A DNA stretch of 64,000 bases from positions 1 to 64,000 of the forward strand of contig NZ_JACJLR010000016.1 in the NCBI RefSeq assembly GCF_016902345.1, read 5' to 3'. Positions 33,650 to 43,005 of the stretch are shown piece by piece. The notes beneath the pieces were generated by a model. It searched no databases. It saw only the letters and a list, made by a program, of their open reading frames with translations, and was not told where the DNA came from. This DNA comes from Mediterraneibacter glycyrrhizinilyticus (lineage in GTDB: Bacteria; Bacillota; Clostridia; Lachnospirales; Lachnospiraceae). The first letter of the stretch is position 1. Each line of letters begins with the position of its first letter. The position numbers and the translations under genes were made by a program.

Positions 33650-35764
33650 CTACACCTCAAAGATCAGATCTCCATAAGAAGGCATCGGCCATGCCTCTTT
33701 GTCCACGATCATCTCCAATTTATCGACCGGAGCACGGAGAGCCTCCATAGCCGGAACCACATCCGAGTGATAGAAGTTTGCCTGCTCTGCTCCCTCTTCT
33801 TTCTTCGCCGCCTCATCCGTAACTTTCACAAGCGCATCGAGAGTTCTCTTTGTCTCTCCCATGAGCGCAGTCACTTCGTTCAGGCATTCCAGCTGAACGG
33901 ATGCGTCCGCGCCCGCCGCTTTCACGGAATTCACCGTGTCAGCAAGCGTCTTCGTATATTTGATGAACGCAGGCAGGAACTGTTTGCTCGCCATATCGAT
34001 CATGGTGCGCGCCTCAATGTTGATGGCTTTCGCATAAGTCTCGTACTGGATCTCCGCACGGGATTCCAGCTCTGCTCTCGTGAACACGTTGAATCTCTCA
34101 AACAGATTCACCGCTGTGTCTGTCACCATTGCCGGGATCGCCTCGACCATGGAGCGGATGTTCGGAAGCCCTCTTCTCTCTGCTTCTTCCACCCATGCCT
34201 CTGAGTATCCGTCGCCGTTAAATACGATCCTCTGGTTCTCGGTCGCATACTGTTTGATCAGATCATGTACCGCCTTGTCAAAATCATCCGCTTTCTCCAG
34301 CACATCGCAGGCATCTGCGAAAGCCTCTGCAACGATCGTATTCAAGACAATGTTCGGTGAAGCGATCGAATCGCGGGATCCAACCATACGGAACTCGAAC
34401 TTATTTCCTGTAAATGCGAACGGTGACGTTCTGTTTCGGTCTGTCGCATCTTTCGCCAGCTCCGGAAGGGTACGCACTCCTGTCTCCAGCTTACCGCCTT
34501 TGATACTGTGTGTTGCCTCACCTGTGCTGATCAGCTGATCCAGAACATCCTCCAGCTGTTCACCAAGGAAAACAGAGATAATTGCCGGAGGAGCCTCGTT
34601 TGCTCCCAGTCTGTGATCATTTCCCGGATCCGCCGCAGATTCTCTTAAGAGATCCGCATGCAGGTTCACCGCTCTCAGGATACATGTGAGAACCAGAAGG
34701 AACTGGGTATTCTCATGAGGGGTCTTGCCGGGATCCAGCATGTTGATGCCGTCATCTGTAGTGATGGACCAGTTGTTGTGCTTACCGGAACCGTTCACTC
34801 CCGCAAACGGTTTCTCATGAAGCAGGCACTTCAGACCGTGCTGGCACGCCACTCTCTTTAACGTCTGCATTACGATCTGGTTGTGGTCCACCGCGATGTT
34901 CGCCTCCGCATAGATCGGAGCCAGCTCATGCTGTGCAGGTGCAACCTCATTATGCTGCGTCTTTGCCGTAACGCCGACTTTCCACAGCTCCTCGTTGACG
35001 TCCTTCATAAACGCCGCTATCCTCTGGCGGATCGTCCCGAAATAGTGATCGTCAAGTTCCTGTCCCTTCGGAGGCATCGCGCCAAAGAGTGTACGTCCTG
35101 TATAGATCAGGTCCTTCCTCTGCTCAAATTTCTCTGCATCTACCAGGAAATATTCCTGCTCCGGTCCAACGGACGGTGTCACCTTTTTGGAAGTTGTATT
35201 TCCAAATAATCTGAGCATTCTCAGCGCCTGCTTGTTGATCGCCTCCATGGATCTCAGCAGCGGCGTCTTCTGGTCAAGCGCCTCTCCTGTATAAGAGCAG
35301 AACGCTGTCGGGATACACAGTGTCGCACCCGCCGCATCCTGTCTCACGAATGCCGGAGACGTACAGTCCCATGCGGTATATCCTCTCGCCTCGAATGTCG
35401 CCCTCAATCCGCCCGACGGAAATGAGGATGCATCCGGCTCTCCTTTGATCAGCTCTTTTCCGGAAAAGCTCATCAGGACTTTTCCGCTGGGCTGCGGCGT
35501 GGAAATGAAAGAATCATGTTTCTCCGCCGTAACTCCCGTCAGCGGCAGGAACCAGTGGGTGTAATGGGTCGCCCCTTTTTCGATCGCCCACTCTTTCATC
35601 TCATGGGCAATGACATCCGCTGTCTCCAGATCAAGTTCTTTCCCTTCCTCGATCGTCTTCTTCAGATTTTTATAGACCTTCTTTGGCAGACGTTCCTGCA
35701 TCACTGTATCGTTAAATACGTTTTCTCCAAAAATCTCGGCTACATTGATCAATTCTGTACTCAT
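33650..35764 (-). CDS. glnN: type III glutamine synthetase
   Basis: The 704-residue enzyme makes glutamine from glutamate, ammonia and ATP. Size and sequence match GSIII, with the signature stretch [19 protein letters not shown] and the metal/ATP regions [22 protein letters not shown] and [15 protein letters not shown] forms a dodecamer distinct from GlnA types I and II and is common in Clostridia and Bacteroidetes. ATG 35764 ([15 protein letters not shown]) follows AAGGG; a longer basic extension to 35806 runs back into the leader hairpin and is rejected. Expression appears controlled by a leader terminator. Confidence 0.96.
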   Translation of the reverse strand: MSTELINVAEIFGENVFNDTVMQERLPKKVYKNLKKTIEEGKELDLETADVIAHEMKEWAIEKGATHYTHWFLPLTGVTAEKHDSFISTPQPSGKVLMSFSGKELIKGEPDASSFPSGGLRATFEARGYTAWDCTSPAFVRQDAAGATLCIPTAFCSYTGEALDQKTPLLRSMEAINKQALRMLRLFGNTTSKKVTPSVGPEQEYFLVDAEKFEQRKDLIYTGRTLFGAMPPKGQELDDHYFGTIRQRIAAFMKDVNEELWKVGVTAKTQHNEVAPAQHELAPIYAEANIAVDHNQIVMQTLKRVACQHGLKCLLHEKPFAGVNGSGKHNNWSITTDDGINMLDPGKTPHENTQFLLVLTCILRAVNLHADLLRESAADPGNDHRLGANEAPPAIISVFLGEQLEDVLDQLISTGEATHSIKGGKLETGVRTLPELAKDATDRNRTSPFAFTGNKFEFRMVGSRDSIASPNIVLNTIVAEAFADACDVLEKADDFDKAVHDLIKQYATENQRIVFNGDGYSEAWVEEAERRGLPNIRSMVEAIPAMVTDTAVNLFERFNVFTRAELESRAEIQYETYAKAINIEARTMIDMASKQFLPAFIKYTKTLADTVNSVKAAGADASVQLECLNEVTALMGETKRTLDALVKVTDEAAKKEEGAEQANFYHSDVVPAMEALRAPVDKLEMIVDKEAWPMPSYGDLIFEV

Positions 35765-35794
35765 ATGCAATCCCTTCCTTCTTCGTTTCCTACG

Positions 35795-35830
35795 AAAAAA
35801 GGGCACTCCAAGCTATGTTGGAACGCCCTT
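35795..35830 (-). terminator. intrinsic terminator in the glnN leader (attenuator)
   Basis: AAGGGC (35799-35804)/GCCCTT (35825-35830) and TCCAA/TTGGA form a hairpin followed on the minus strand by TTTTTT, between the promoter and the glnN start. A terminator in this place implies regulation by antitermination. Confidence 0.8.
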
Positions 35831-35849
35831 GTTCTTCTTTACGTGTGAC

Positions 35850-35878
35850 AGTATACCTCAATCATCCGAAAAAGGCAA
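35850..35878 (-). promoter_or_regulatory. glnN promoter
   Basis: On the minus strand TTGCCT (35873-35878) and TATACT (35850-35855) are spaced by 17 bp. Transcription would start about 15 nt before the leader terminator hairpin. Confidence 0.7.
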
Positions 35879-35910
35879 GCAAAAATTTTGTTTTATTAAC
35901 TCAAAATTTT

Positions 35911-36774
35911 TCAGGCTTTTCCTACAGATCCGAATAATTCCATCTTCTCTTTCACTTTTGCCATGATAGCCTCTGCGCCCGGTTTCAGGAGTTTACGCGG
36001 GTCAAAGCCTTTGCCCTGTTTGTCTTTTCCAGCCTCGATGTACTCGCGTGTTGCCTCTGCGAATACGATCTGGCACTCTGTATTTACGTTGATCTTAGCA
36101 ACGCCAAGATCGATCGCTTTCTTGATCATATCATCCGGGATACCTGTACCGCCGTGAAGTACGAGCGGCATATCGCCTGTCTTCTGCTGGATCGCATCCA
36201 GTGTCTCAAAGCTTAATCCTTCCCAGTTGTCCGGATATACGCCGTGGATGTTTCCGATTCCTGCTGCCAGGAAGTCGATACCCAGATCTGCGATCATCTT
36301 GCACTCTTCCGGATCAGCGCACTCGCCTTTTCCGACAACGCCGTCTTCCTCGCCGCCGATCGCACCAACTTCTGCCTCGAGAGACATGCCGTGCTCATGA
36401 GCGATCTTAACAAGCTCTGTTGTCTTAGCTACGTTCTCATCGATCGGATAGTGTGATCCGTCAAACATAATGGATGAGAAGCCTGCTTCCACACATTTCA
36501 GGCATCCGTCATAGCTGCCGTGGTCCAGGTGAAGAGCTACCGGAACTGTGATGTTAAGCTCTTCCATCATTCCGTTTACCATTCCTACAACAGTCTTATA
36601 TCCTGCCATATATTTTCCTGCGCCCTCTGACACACCAAGGATAACCGGTGAGTTGCACTCCTGTGCTGTCAAAAGGATCGACTTCGTCCACTCAAGATTG
36701 TTGATGTTGAACTGTCCCACTGCATAGTGGCCTGCTTTTGCTTTCTGAAGCATTTCTGTTGCTGATACTAACAT
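35911..36774 (-). CDS. fba: class II fructose-bisphosphate aldolase
   Basis: The 287-residue enzyme cleaves fructose 1,6-bisphosphate in glycolysis. The zinc and substrate residues are visible in VALHLDHGSYD, IMFDGSHYP, EAEVGAIGGEEDG and LVLHGGTGIPDDMI, followed by NVNTECQ. Length and motifs match the FbaA/GatY-like type common in Firmicutes. It has its own promoter (36852-36880). Confidence 0.95.
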   Translation of the reverse strand: MLVSATEMLQKAKAGHYAVGQFNINNLEWTKSILLTAQECNSPVILGVSEGAGKYMAGYKTVVGMVNGMMEELNITVPVALHLDHGSYDGCLKCVEAGFSSIMFDGSHYPIDENVAKTTELVKIAHEHGMSLEAEVGAIGGEEDGVVGKGECADPEECKMIADLGIDFLAAGIGNIHGVYPDNWEGLSFETLDAIQQKTGDMPLVLHGGTGIPDDMIKKAIDLGVAKINVNTECQIVFAEATREYIEAGKDKQGKGFDPRKLLKPGAEAIMAKVKEKMELFGSVGKA

Positions 36775-36851
36775 TTTTCTTCTCCTCCACTTCTAACGTC
36801 CCTGCCGGAACCCCGGCATCAGGAAAATTTGATTGTCATCAATCTTTCTCT

Positions 36852-36880
36852 ATTATAGCTTATCCACCGCGAAAAGACAA
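36852..36880 (-). promoter_or_regulatory. fba promoter
   Basis: On the minus strand TTGTCT (36875-36880) and TATAAT (36852-36857) are separated by 17 bp, about 80 nt before the fba start. Confidence 0.7.
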
Positions 36881-36903
36881 TCCTTGAAAATACAGGTTTC
36901 TGA

Positions 36904-36939
36904 CAAAAAAAAGATCCGCAGAACGTTCTGCGGATCTTT
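36904..36939 (-). terminator. terminator of tRNA-Glu
   Basis: A perfect 30-bp palindrome (36910-36939, centred on GAACGTTC) is followed on the minus strand by a T run. It lies directly after the tRNA gene. Confidence 0.9.
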
Positions 36940-36943
36940 CAAG

Positions 36944-37015
36944 TGACTCCGAGGGGAATCGAACCCCTGATTCCAGCGTGAGAGGCTAGCGTCTTGACCG
37001 CTTGACCACGGAGCC
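36944..37015 (-). tRNA. tRNA-Glu (anticodon CTC)
   Basis: The 72-nt minus-strand sequence begins GGCTCCG and ends CGGAGTCA, pairing as a 7-bp acceptor stem (one G-T pair) with discriminator A. The D-arm has GGTCAAGCGGTCAAGAC, the anticodon loop is CTCTCAC with anticodon CTC, and the T-arm is AGGGG-TTCGATT-CCCCT. CCA is not encoded. It reads GAG glutamate codons. It has its own promoter and terminator and lies alone between fba and the lipid kinase gene. Confidence 0.96.
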
Positions 37016-37022
37016 ATTTTTC

Positions 37023-37087
37023 ATATTCGCTGTTTGGTTGTCCCTCACAGCGAATATAACTATATCATATGAATTTAAAATATGCAA
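37023..37087 (-). promoter_or_regulatory. tRNA-Glu promoter and 5' leader hairpin
   Basis: On the minus strand TTGCAT (37082-37087) - 17 bp - TATAGT (37059-37064) forms the promoter. The leader then folds as ATATTCGCTG/CAGCGAATAT (37023-37032, 37048-37057) just before the tRNA 5' end; it may guide RNase P processing. Confidence 0.65.
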
Positions 37088-37094
37088 GCATTTT

Positions 37095-38030
37095 TTAAAC
37101 TTTTTTTGAGAGTTTTTTCCCAAGTTTTTCAAGCGCCTCTTTTTTCACCATGATCTGAAGTGCCTGTTTCTCGTTTCTGATCACAACTTCATCATGGACG
37201 CCGCCAAACTCCCCGTCCAGAGTCCATGGGATCTCCTCAAGAGACTCGAATCGGACATTGCCGGACCGGAAGGAATACATCCTCTCCTTATTGATCTGAC
37301 GCAGTCCCAGAGCGCCAAGCAGCTCACTGAGTTCGATCGCATTCTTCGGAGTTTTGATCAGCGTCACCTCAAATTCCCCGTCATCGAAGATAACATTCTT
37401 CCCTATGATCCCCTGAAATCCGCCTACAGATCTGGAATTTGTCACCATCCCGAAGATAAACTCATCCTCGATCATTTCCCCGTCATGGGTAACTCTGATC
37501 TTGTAGGAAGGAATATTAAAAATACGCTTCGTGCCTTCCAGCACATAAGCCAGATGTCCCAGAATATTTTTCATGCTCTGTTTTGTCTCATAAGACACAT
37601 CCGTAAACAGGCCGAACGCAGCGATATACACAAAATAATCGTTATTGAATCGCCCCACATCGCAGGGAAAAACACTCCCGTTGACCGCCGTATCCGCCGC
37701 CTCAAGTATATCTCTGGAAATATGCAGGCTCCTCGCAAAATCATTTGTAGTTCCCGCAGGGATATATCCGATCGGCACCTGCTCTTCCGCCAGGCGCTCC
37801 ATCATGCCTGTCACCACTTCATCCAGCGTTCCGTCTCCGCCGCTGCACACTACAAGGTCATACTTTTCCTCACAGGAGCGCATCTTCGCAATGGCATCAT
37901 GATATTTCTGCGTCGGATAAGCTGTGACATCATATCCTCCCTTGACAAAAATGTCCAGAACATCTGATAGTTTCGGCTTCAAAAACCCCTGCCCCGAATT
38001 CGGGTTATAGATAAACAACATTTTCTTCAT
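37095..38030 (-). CDS. diacylglycerol/lipid kinase family protein (YegS/DagK-like)
   Basis: The 311-residue protein has the DAGK catalytic domain: FIYNPNSGQG near the start, the nucleotide motif VVCSGGDGTLDEVVTGMM and GYIPAGTTNDFARSL, and the C-terminal half of the NAD-kinase-like fold (WTLDGEFGG). It phosphorylates a lipid such as diacylglycerol, recycling it into phospholipids. ATG 38030 follows GGGAGG; the 33-codon extension upstream overlaps the terminator of the previous gene and is rejected. Confidence 0.92.
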   Translation of the reverse strand: MKKMLFIYNPNSGQGFLKPKLSDVLDIFVKGGYDVTAYPTQKYHDAIAKMRSCEEKYDLVVCSGGDGTLDEVVTGMMERLAEEQVPIGYIPAGTTNDFARSLHISRDILEAADTAVNGSVFPCDVGRFNNDYFVYIAAFGLFTDVSYETKQSMKNILGHLAYVLEGTKRIFNIPSYKIRVTHDGEMIEDEFIFGMVTNSRSVGGFQGIIGKNVIFDDGEFEVTLIKTPKNAIELSELLGALGLRQINKERMYSFRSGNVRFESLEEIPWTLDGEFGGVHDEVVIRNEKQALQIMVKKEALEKLGKKLSKKV

Positions 38031-38063
38031 ACCATCATCCTCCCTGCTTTCTTTCCACAAGCC

Positions 38064-38099
38064 AAAAGAGGCTGCACCTTGATCCAGTACAGCCCCCTC
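38064..38099 (-). terminator. terminator of the murB-rapZ-whiA-crh cluster
   Basis: GAGGCTG (38068-38074) and CAGCCCCCTC (38090-38099) pair with a small bulge, followed on the minus strand by TTTT. It lies about 50 nt after the HPr-like stop. Confidence 0.6.
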
Positions 38100-38152
38100 A
38101 TATCTTTCGTTTATTCTGATCCGGCGCAATGCCGGGATTTTCTACAGCACTC

Positions 38153-38410
38153 TTATTTTTCACTTGCAAAAAAAGTTTTGATCCCCTCGGCAGCTTTCTG
38201 CTCATCTTCACCGTCTGTCACAACAGTGATCTGGTCTCCTCCTGCCAGGCTCAGACTCATCATCCCCATGATACTCTTGGCATTGACATTCTTTTCGCCA
38301 ACCTGGATATATACTTTACTTGCGTACTGGCTGGCTTCCTGGACCAACAACGCGATAGGTCTTCCATCAAGGCCTTTGTCTGCTTTTACTACAACAGATG
38401 TTTTTATCAT
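38153..38410 (-). CDS. HPr-like protein lacking the active-site histidine (Crh-like)
   Basis: The 85-residue protein has the HPr fold and the Ser46 phosphorylation site (NAKSIMGMMSL, S46). The position of catalytic His15 is Asp (KGLDGRP, D15). It therefore cannot carry phosphate from PEP through His, but could still be phosphorylated by HPr kinase. Bacillus Crh, which has Gln at this position, likewise lies downstream of rapZ and whiA homologues; this gene overlaps whiA by 4 bp (ATGA). A role in CcpA co-regulation or in another process coupled to WhiA/RapZ is inferred. Confidence 0.88.
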   Translation of the reverse strand: MIKTSVVVKADKGLDGRPIALLVQEASQYASKVYIQVGEKNVNAKSIMGMMSLSLAGGDQITVVTDGEDEQKAAEGIKTFFASEK

Positions 38411-39366
38411 AATAATCCTCCTTGTTCTCGCCTCACTTTGTCCGCCAATTCGCTCAGTTTCCGTAGCCTGTGGTTGATACCGGATTTACCGACGGGAGGA
38501 GTCAGAAGTTCTCCCAGTTCTTTCAGAGTAGCATTCGGATTTTCAAGACGCACGACAGCTGCCTCAACCAGATTCTCGGGCATATTTTCAAATCCGATCC
38601 GATCCCTGAGATATGTAATATCCTCAACCTGCTTTACTGCTGCTGATACTGTCTTGTTTATATTGGCAGTCTCGCAGTTTACCTGTCTGTTTACAGAATT
38701 ACGCATCTCTTTCAGGATCCTGACATTCTCAAGTTCCATCAGTGCAACATGCGCTTCCATAACATTCAGCATATCGACTATCTGGGACCCCTCTTTCAAA
38801 TATACGATATATGATTTCTTGCGGGGTACAATCTTTGCATCCAGAGAGAAACTGCATATCAGACCTCTGATCTGCTCTGCCATCACTTCCGTGGAGCAGA
38901 CGATCTCGAAATGATAGGATTTTCTCGGATCGCTCATGGAGCCGGATGCCTGGAACGCGCCGCGCAGAAAAGCCCGCCTGCAGCACGTCTGCTGTACGAC
39001 CAGAGGATTTACGGCGTGAAGCTCTTCCGCATTCCTCTGATGTTCATCCAGCATCTTTACCGCCTGAAGGACCCTGACAGCGTCCTCATGCCGCCTGATC
39101 ACGGCCGCATAGGATACCGATTTTCTGGCTGTGTTCCTCCTGACAGCGATATCAGTCTTTATATTAAATGTTTTTTCTATCAATGTAAAGACTTTTCTTG
39201 CAACAAGGAAATTTTCCGTATGGATTTTTATGCTGCACTGATCAAACCGGTTGATCACTACTGTTCCACACATTCCGATAAACGCGGCCAGCTCCGCAAT
39301 ACAGCAGTGCCTTGCCGGACTGATGTTTTTTGCCAGTTCTTCCCTGACCTTCCCAGAAAACGACAT
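38407..39366 (-). CDS. whiA: DNA-binding protein WhiA
   Basis: The 319-residue protein has the WhiA layout: an N-terminal LAGLIDADG-like domain (FIGMCGTVVIN to FLRGAFQASGSMSDP) without nuclease residues and a C-terminal helix-turn-helix (NATLKELGELLTPPVGKSGINHRLRKL). WhiA binds nucleoid and cell-division promoters in Firmicutes and sporulation genes in actinomycetes. It lies between rapZ and the Crh-like gene, as in Bacillus, but yvcK is missing. Confidence 0.95.
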   Translation of the reverse strand: MSFSGKVREELAKNISPARHCCIAELAAFIGMCGTVVINRFDQCSIKIHTENFLVARKVFTLIEKTFNIKTDIAVRRNTARKSVSYAAVIRRHEDAVRVLQAVKMLDEHQRNAEELHAVNPLVVQQTCCRRAFLRGAFQASGSMSDPRKSYHFEIVCSTEVMAEQIRGLICSFSLDAKIVPRKKSYIVYLKEGSQIVDMLNVMEAHVALMELENVRILKEMRNSVNRQVNCETANINKTVSAAVKQVEDITYLRDRIGFENMPENLVEAAVVRLENPNATLKELGELLTPPVGKSGINHRLRKLSELADKVRREQGGLL

Positions 39367-39403
39367 AACGTCTCACCTTTTCACACCGCAACGGTCTTCC
39401 GTG

Positions 39404-40282
39404 CTATTTTTTCTTCGTTATACTGTCTTTCCCGATGTCCCTGTGTTCTATGCGCACCCCATAGCTTTCTTCACTTTCCAGGATCTTGTACAGCGCGTTG
39501 GCAAGGGTAACAGATCGGTGCTTTCCGCCGGTACAGCCAATCGCGATCACCAGCTGATTCTTCCCTTCCAGGATATAATTGGGGATCAGGAACTCCATCA
39601 GATCCCTCAGCTTCTCCAGGAAGATCCTCCCCTTGTCATTCTCCATAACATAATCCTGGACTTCAGGATCATTCCCTGTCTTCTCGCGAAGATTTTCAAT
39701 ATAATACGGGTTTGGCAGGAAACGCACGTCAAACACCAGGTCTGCATCCTGGGGAATCCCGTACTTGAACCCGAAGGACATCACCGTAATGAAAAGATTG
39801 CAGAAACTCTGACCATCCACAAAGATTTTTTCCAGTTCCAGCCTGAGTTCCCTTGTCAGCATCTTGCTCGTGTCGAGGATATAAGTCGCTCTCATTTTCA
39901 GAAACGCGATCTTTTCCCGCTCCTTTGCAATCCCCGTGTCCACTCTTCCGGAACCACTCAGAGGATGCTGCCTCCTTGTTTCCTTATATCTTTTCACAAG
40001 CACGTCGTCACTGGCATCAAGGAAGAGGATCTCGTACTTCACGCCTTTTTCATCGAGTTCCTTCAGATTTGATTCCAGCCCCGAAAAATCCTGGCCTCCC
40101 CTCACGTCCAGTCCCAGCGCCGCTTTTTTCATTTCTGTTTCCGGTGCATCCAGCATGCTGGCAAATCCGGGCAGAAGGGGGATCGGCAGGTTATCCACAC
40201 AGAAATACCCCATGTCCTCAAGCATCTTCAACGCGGTTGTCTTGCCTGCGCCGGACATTCCCGTAACTATCACAAAACGCAT
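39404..40282 (-). CDS. rapZ: RNase adapter protein RapZ / nucleotide-binding YvcJ
   Basis: The 292-residue protein has an N-terminal P-loop (VTGMSGAGKTTALK, residues 6-19), LFLDASDDVLVKRYKETRRQHPL and a C-terminal domain with IGCTGGKHRSVTLA. In E. coli RapZ controls GlmS through small RNAs; in B. subtilis YvcJ is a GTPase affecting competence. Its ATG is 3 nt after the murB stop, placing it in murB-rapZ-whiA-crh. Confidence 0.96.
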   Translation of the reverse strand: MRFVIVTGMSGAGKTTALKMLEDMGYFCVDNLPIPLLPGFASMLDAPETEMKKAALGLDVRGGQDFSGLESNLKELDEKGVKYEILFLDASDDVLVKRYKETRRQHPLSGSGRVDTGIAKEREKIAFLKMRATYILDTSKMLTRELRLELEKIFVDGQSFCNLFITVMSFGFKYGIPQDADLVFDVRFLPNPYYIENLREKTGNDPEVQDYVMENDKGRIFLEKLRDLMEFLIPNYILEGKNQLVIAIGCTGGKHRSVTLANALYKILESEESYGVRIEHRDIGKDSITKKK

Positions 40283-40285
40283 TCT

Positions 40286-41191
40286 TTAAAACTCTCCTAT
40301 CCTTTTAACTTCCGGCTTCAATGTCACGCCGGATGTCTCTTCCACCCTGCGCACCACCTCGGTCATCAGCTCCGACACCTCAGCCGCCGTCGCGCCGCCC
40401 AGATTGATCACAAACCCGCAGTGTTTCTCTGACACCTGTGCGTTTCCGATCCGGAATCCCCTCAGTCCAGCATCCTGAATCAATTTCCCGGCAAAATATC
40501 CTTCCGGACGTTTAAATGTGCTGCCTGCACTTCCATATTCCAGAGGCTGCTTCTCAACTCTTTTTTCCCGCAGTTCATCCATCCTGGCACGGATTTCCGC
40601 TTTTCTGCCCCTTTTTAACGAGAGAACGGCTTCCAGCACGACATAATCCATTTTCGAAACAATACTGGTCCGGTATCCCATCCCCATTTCTTCTGCCGGA
40701 ATAGTAACGATCTGCCCCTCCGGAGTCAGCACCACGGCCGTCTTCAGCACCTGCTTCATCTCTCCGCCGTATGCTCCGGCATTCATACGCACTGCGCCTC
40801 CCATTGTTCCCGGGATCCCGGACGCAAACTCCATGCCTTCCAGCTCTGCCTCGCATGCAGCGGCTGCCACTTTTGAAAGAAGCGCCCCCGCCTGGACGCT
40901 GATCTCCTCCCCGGCAACGGAAATCCTGTTCATTTTTTTATAGATCTGTATGATAACACCACGGTAGCCCTTGTCTCCCACGAGCAGATTACTTCCATTC
41001 CCCACCACATAATAGGGAACCTTCTCCGCCCTGCATAGTTCTATGATCCGGCGGATCTCTTCTGCTTTTGACGGTGTGACAAAAAAATCTGCCGGACCGC
41101 CGATCCGGAACGTTGTATGTCCCGACATTGGCTCATCCTGCAGCACATTCTCTTCTCCTGCTATGGCACAAAGTTTTTCGTACAGATTCAT
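40286..41191 (-). CDS. murB: UDP-N-acetylenolpyruvoylglucosamine reductase
   Basis: The 301-residue FAD enzyme reduces the enolpyruvyl group to make UDP-MurNAc for peptidoglycan. FAD motifs VVGNGSNLLVGDKGYRG and ASGIPGTMGGAVRMNAGAYG and the catalytic region EYGSAGSTFKRPEGYFAGKLI place it in MurB type II, with the active Ser in GSAGSTF. ATG 41191 has GGAG 7 nt upstream; an extension to 41401 crosses the divergent promoter and is rejected. It heads the rapZ-whiA-crh cluster. Confidence 0.95.
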   Translation of the reverse strand: MNLYEKLCAIAGEENVLQDEPMSGHTTFRIGGPADFFVTPSKAEEIRRIIELCRAEKVPYYVVGNGSNLLVGDKGYRGVIIQIYKKMNRISVAGEEISVQAGALLSKVAAAACEAELEGMEFASGIPGTMGGAVRMNAGAYGGEMKQVLKTAVVLTPEGQIVTIPAEEMGMGYRTSIVSKMDYVVLEAVLSLKRGRKAEIRARMDELREKRVEKQPLEYGSAGSTFKRPEGYFAGKLIQDAGLRGFRIGNAQVSEKHCGFVINLGGATAAEVSELMTEVVRRVEETSGVTLKPEVKRIGEF

Positions 41192-41283
41192 TGATATACT
41201 CCATTTCTTTATTTCTTTGCCTGTTTGTCTTCCTATTATAATCCAACACTGCCGCAATGTAAAGCGGACAAAATCCGGGATTC

Positions 41284-41312
41284 TTGCCAAAATCATAAAA
41301 CCAGTGTATAAT
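41284..41312 (+). promoter_or_regulatory. promoter of the CNNM/CorC gene
   Basis: TTGCCA (41284-41289), a 17-bp spacer and TATAAT (41307-41312) lie about 70 nt before the start codon. Confidence 0.75.
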
Positions 41313-41384
41313 GAAGCGGTATCTCTGATTTTTGGAGCCGGTTTACGGCACATTGTAAGAAGAAAAAGGAGTGAAAATACTACA

Positions 41385-42818
41385 GTGGACTCTGGAGACA
41401 CTTTTCAATCGATCATACTGGTCATTCTTTTAATGCTTTCAGCATTTTTCTCATCCAACGAGACAGCACTCACAACAGTGAACAAGATCCGTCTCCGCTC
41501 TCTTGCGGATGCAGGCGACAAGCGTGCGGAACTTGTTCTCGACATCACGCAGAATCAAACATCAAAAATGCTGAGTGCCATTTTGATAGGAAACAACATC
41601 GTCAACATTTCCGCATCTTCCCTGTCTGCTACACTTGCATATGCGTTTGGCGGATATATGGTCAGTATCGCAACCGCGATCCTCACCGTAGCCATTCTTG
41701 TATTCGGTGAGATCACGCCGAAAAACTATGCAACGATCAATGCGGAAAAGATCGCACTCAGATATATCCGGGTGATCAGAATTTTCATGACGATCATGAC
41801 CCCGCTCATCTTCATCATCAATCTGTTTTCCCGCGGTTTCATGCTGCTTCTGCATGTGGATCCTTCTGCGAAGAAAAAGGATCTTACGGAAGACGAGCTC
41901 CGCACGATCGTAGATGTCAGCCATGAAAACGGCGTGATCGAGACCGGGGAAAAAGAGATGATCAACAACGTATTTGACTTAAATGACGCCAACGCGAAAG
42001 ACATCATGGTCCCCAGGGTCCATGTCACATTTGCCGACGTAGAAAACACCTACGATGAGCTGATCAAAATCTTCCGCGAGGATAAATTCACCCGGCTTCC
42101 CGTGTACGAGGAGAGCCAGGATAATATCGTAGGCATCATTAATATGAAAGACCTTCTCCTGTATGACAGGAACCAGCCTTTCTCGATCCGCGATATTATG
42201 AGAAAGCCTCACTTCACCTATGAATACAAGAGCATTTCTGAACTTCTTGTGGAGATGAGAGCTTCTACTTTCAACATCGCCATCGTCCTTGACGAGTACG
42301 GCGAGATGGCCGGACTCATCACCCTGGAAGACATTTTGGAAGAGATCGTAGGCGAGATCCATGACGAATATGATGATCTGGAAGACGATCCTCTCCAGCA
42401 GATCGGCGAAAGGGAATACATCATCGAAGGCTCCATGAGCCTGGATGATATCAATGACAGGCTCGGGACCAATCTGGAAGCAGAAGATTACGACTCCCTC
42501 GGCGGCTTTATCATCGGCCAGCTTGACCGGCTTGCTGAAGAAGGGGATGAAGTCTGTACCGAGGACGGCATACATCTTATAGTAGAAAAACTTGACAAAA
42601 ACAGGGTCGAAAGCGTACACGTTTATCTTCCCGAACCAAACAGCGACTCAAAAAGTCAGGAAAACGATGCGGGGTCCGTTTCATCCGAAAACAGTACTTC
42701 AGATGAAACAGCCTCCCGAAAAGAAAGTGAATTTTCCGGAATACATCCGGACGGGAAATCATCAGACAGCCCGCACGCCAAAAATGAAGAAAACAGTTTT
42801 TTGAATTTCGAAGGATAG
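41385..42818 (+). CDS. CNNM/CorC-type hemolysin family transporter
   Basis: The 477-residue membrane protein has an N-terminal DUF21/CNNM domain with three to four helices (SIILVILLMLSAFFSSNETA), a CBS pair (DIMVPRVHVTFADVE to MAGLITLEDILEEIVGEIHDEYD) and a CorC_HlyC domain (DDINDRLGTNLEAEDYDSLGGFI). A Ser/Asp/Glu-rich low-complexity tail follows. The family exports Mg2+ or Co2+; the name hemolysin is historical. The GTG start at 41385 is 13 nt from AAGGAG, which is long, but no better start exists in frame. Confidence 0.9.
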   Translation: MDSGDTFQSIILVILLMLSAFFSSNETALTTVNKIRLRSLADAGDKRAELVLDITQNQTSKMLSAILIGNNIVNISASSLSATLAYAFGGYMVSIATAILTVAILVFGEITPKNYATINAEKIALRYIRVIRIFMTIMTPLIFIINLFSRGFMLLLHVDPSAKKKDLTEDELRTIVDVSHENGVIETGEKEMINNVFDLNDANAKDIMVPRVHVTFADVENTYDELIKIFREDKFTRLPVYEESQDNIVGIINMKDLLLYDRNQPFSIRDIMRKPHFTYEYKSISELLVEMRASTFNIAIVLDEYGEMAGLITLEDILEEIVGEIHDEYDDLEDDPLQQIGEREYIIEGSMSLDDINDRLGTNLEAEDYDSLGGFIIGQLDRLAEEGDEVCTEDGIHLIVEKLDKNRVESVHVYLPEPNSDSKSQENDAGSVSSENSTSDETASRKESEFSGIHPDGKSSDSPHAKNEENSFLNFEG

Positions 42819-42857
42819 GAAAAAGGATTCTGATCCGCAGCTACAAACCCACTCCCT

Positions 42858-42908
42858 CCTGCCCGGTGAATGCGGCATGACGCCTCATACGCCGGGCAGG
42901 AGATTTTT
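42858..42908 (+). terminator. terminator of the CNNM/CorC gene
   Basis: CCTGCCCGG (42858-42866) and CCGGGCAGG (42892-42900) form a GC-rich stem followed by AGATTTTTATT. Confidence 0.88.
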
Positions 42909-43005
42909 ATTCCGGAACACTTACGCTGTTTAACCTTACTTTCCATTCACATTCCGGTTATTACGGAATACTATATTATAGAAAGAATACGGAAAGGAAA
43001 AGATT

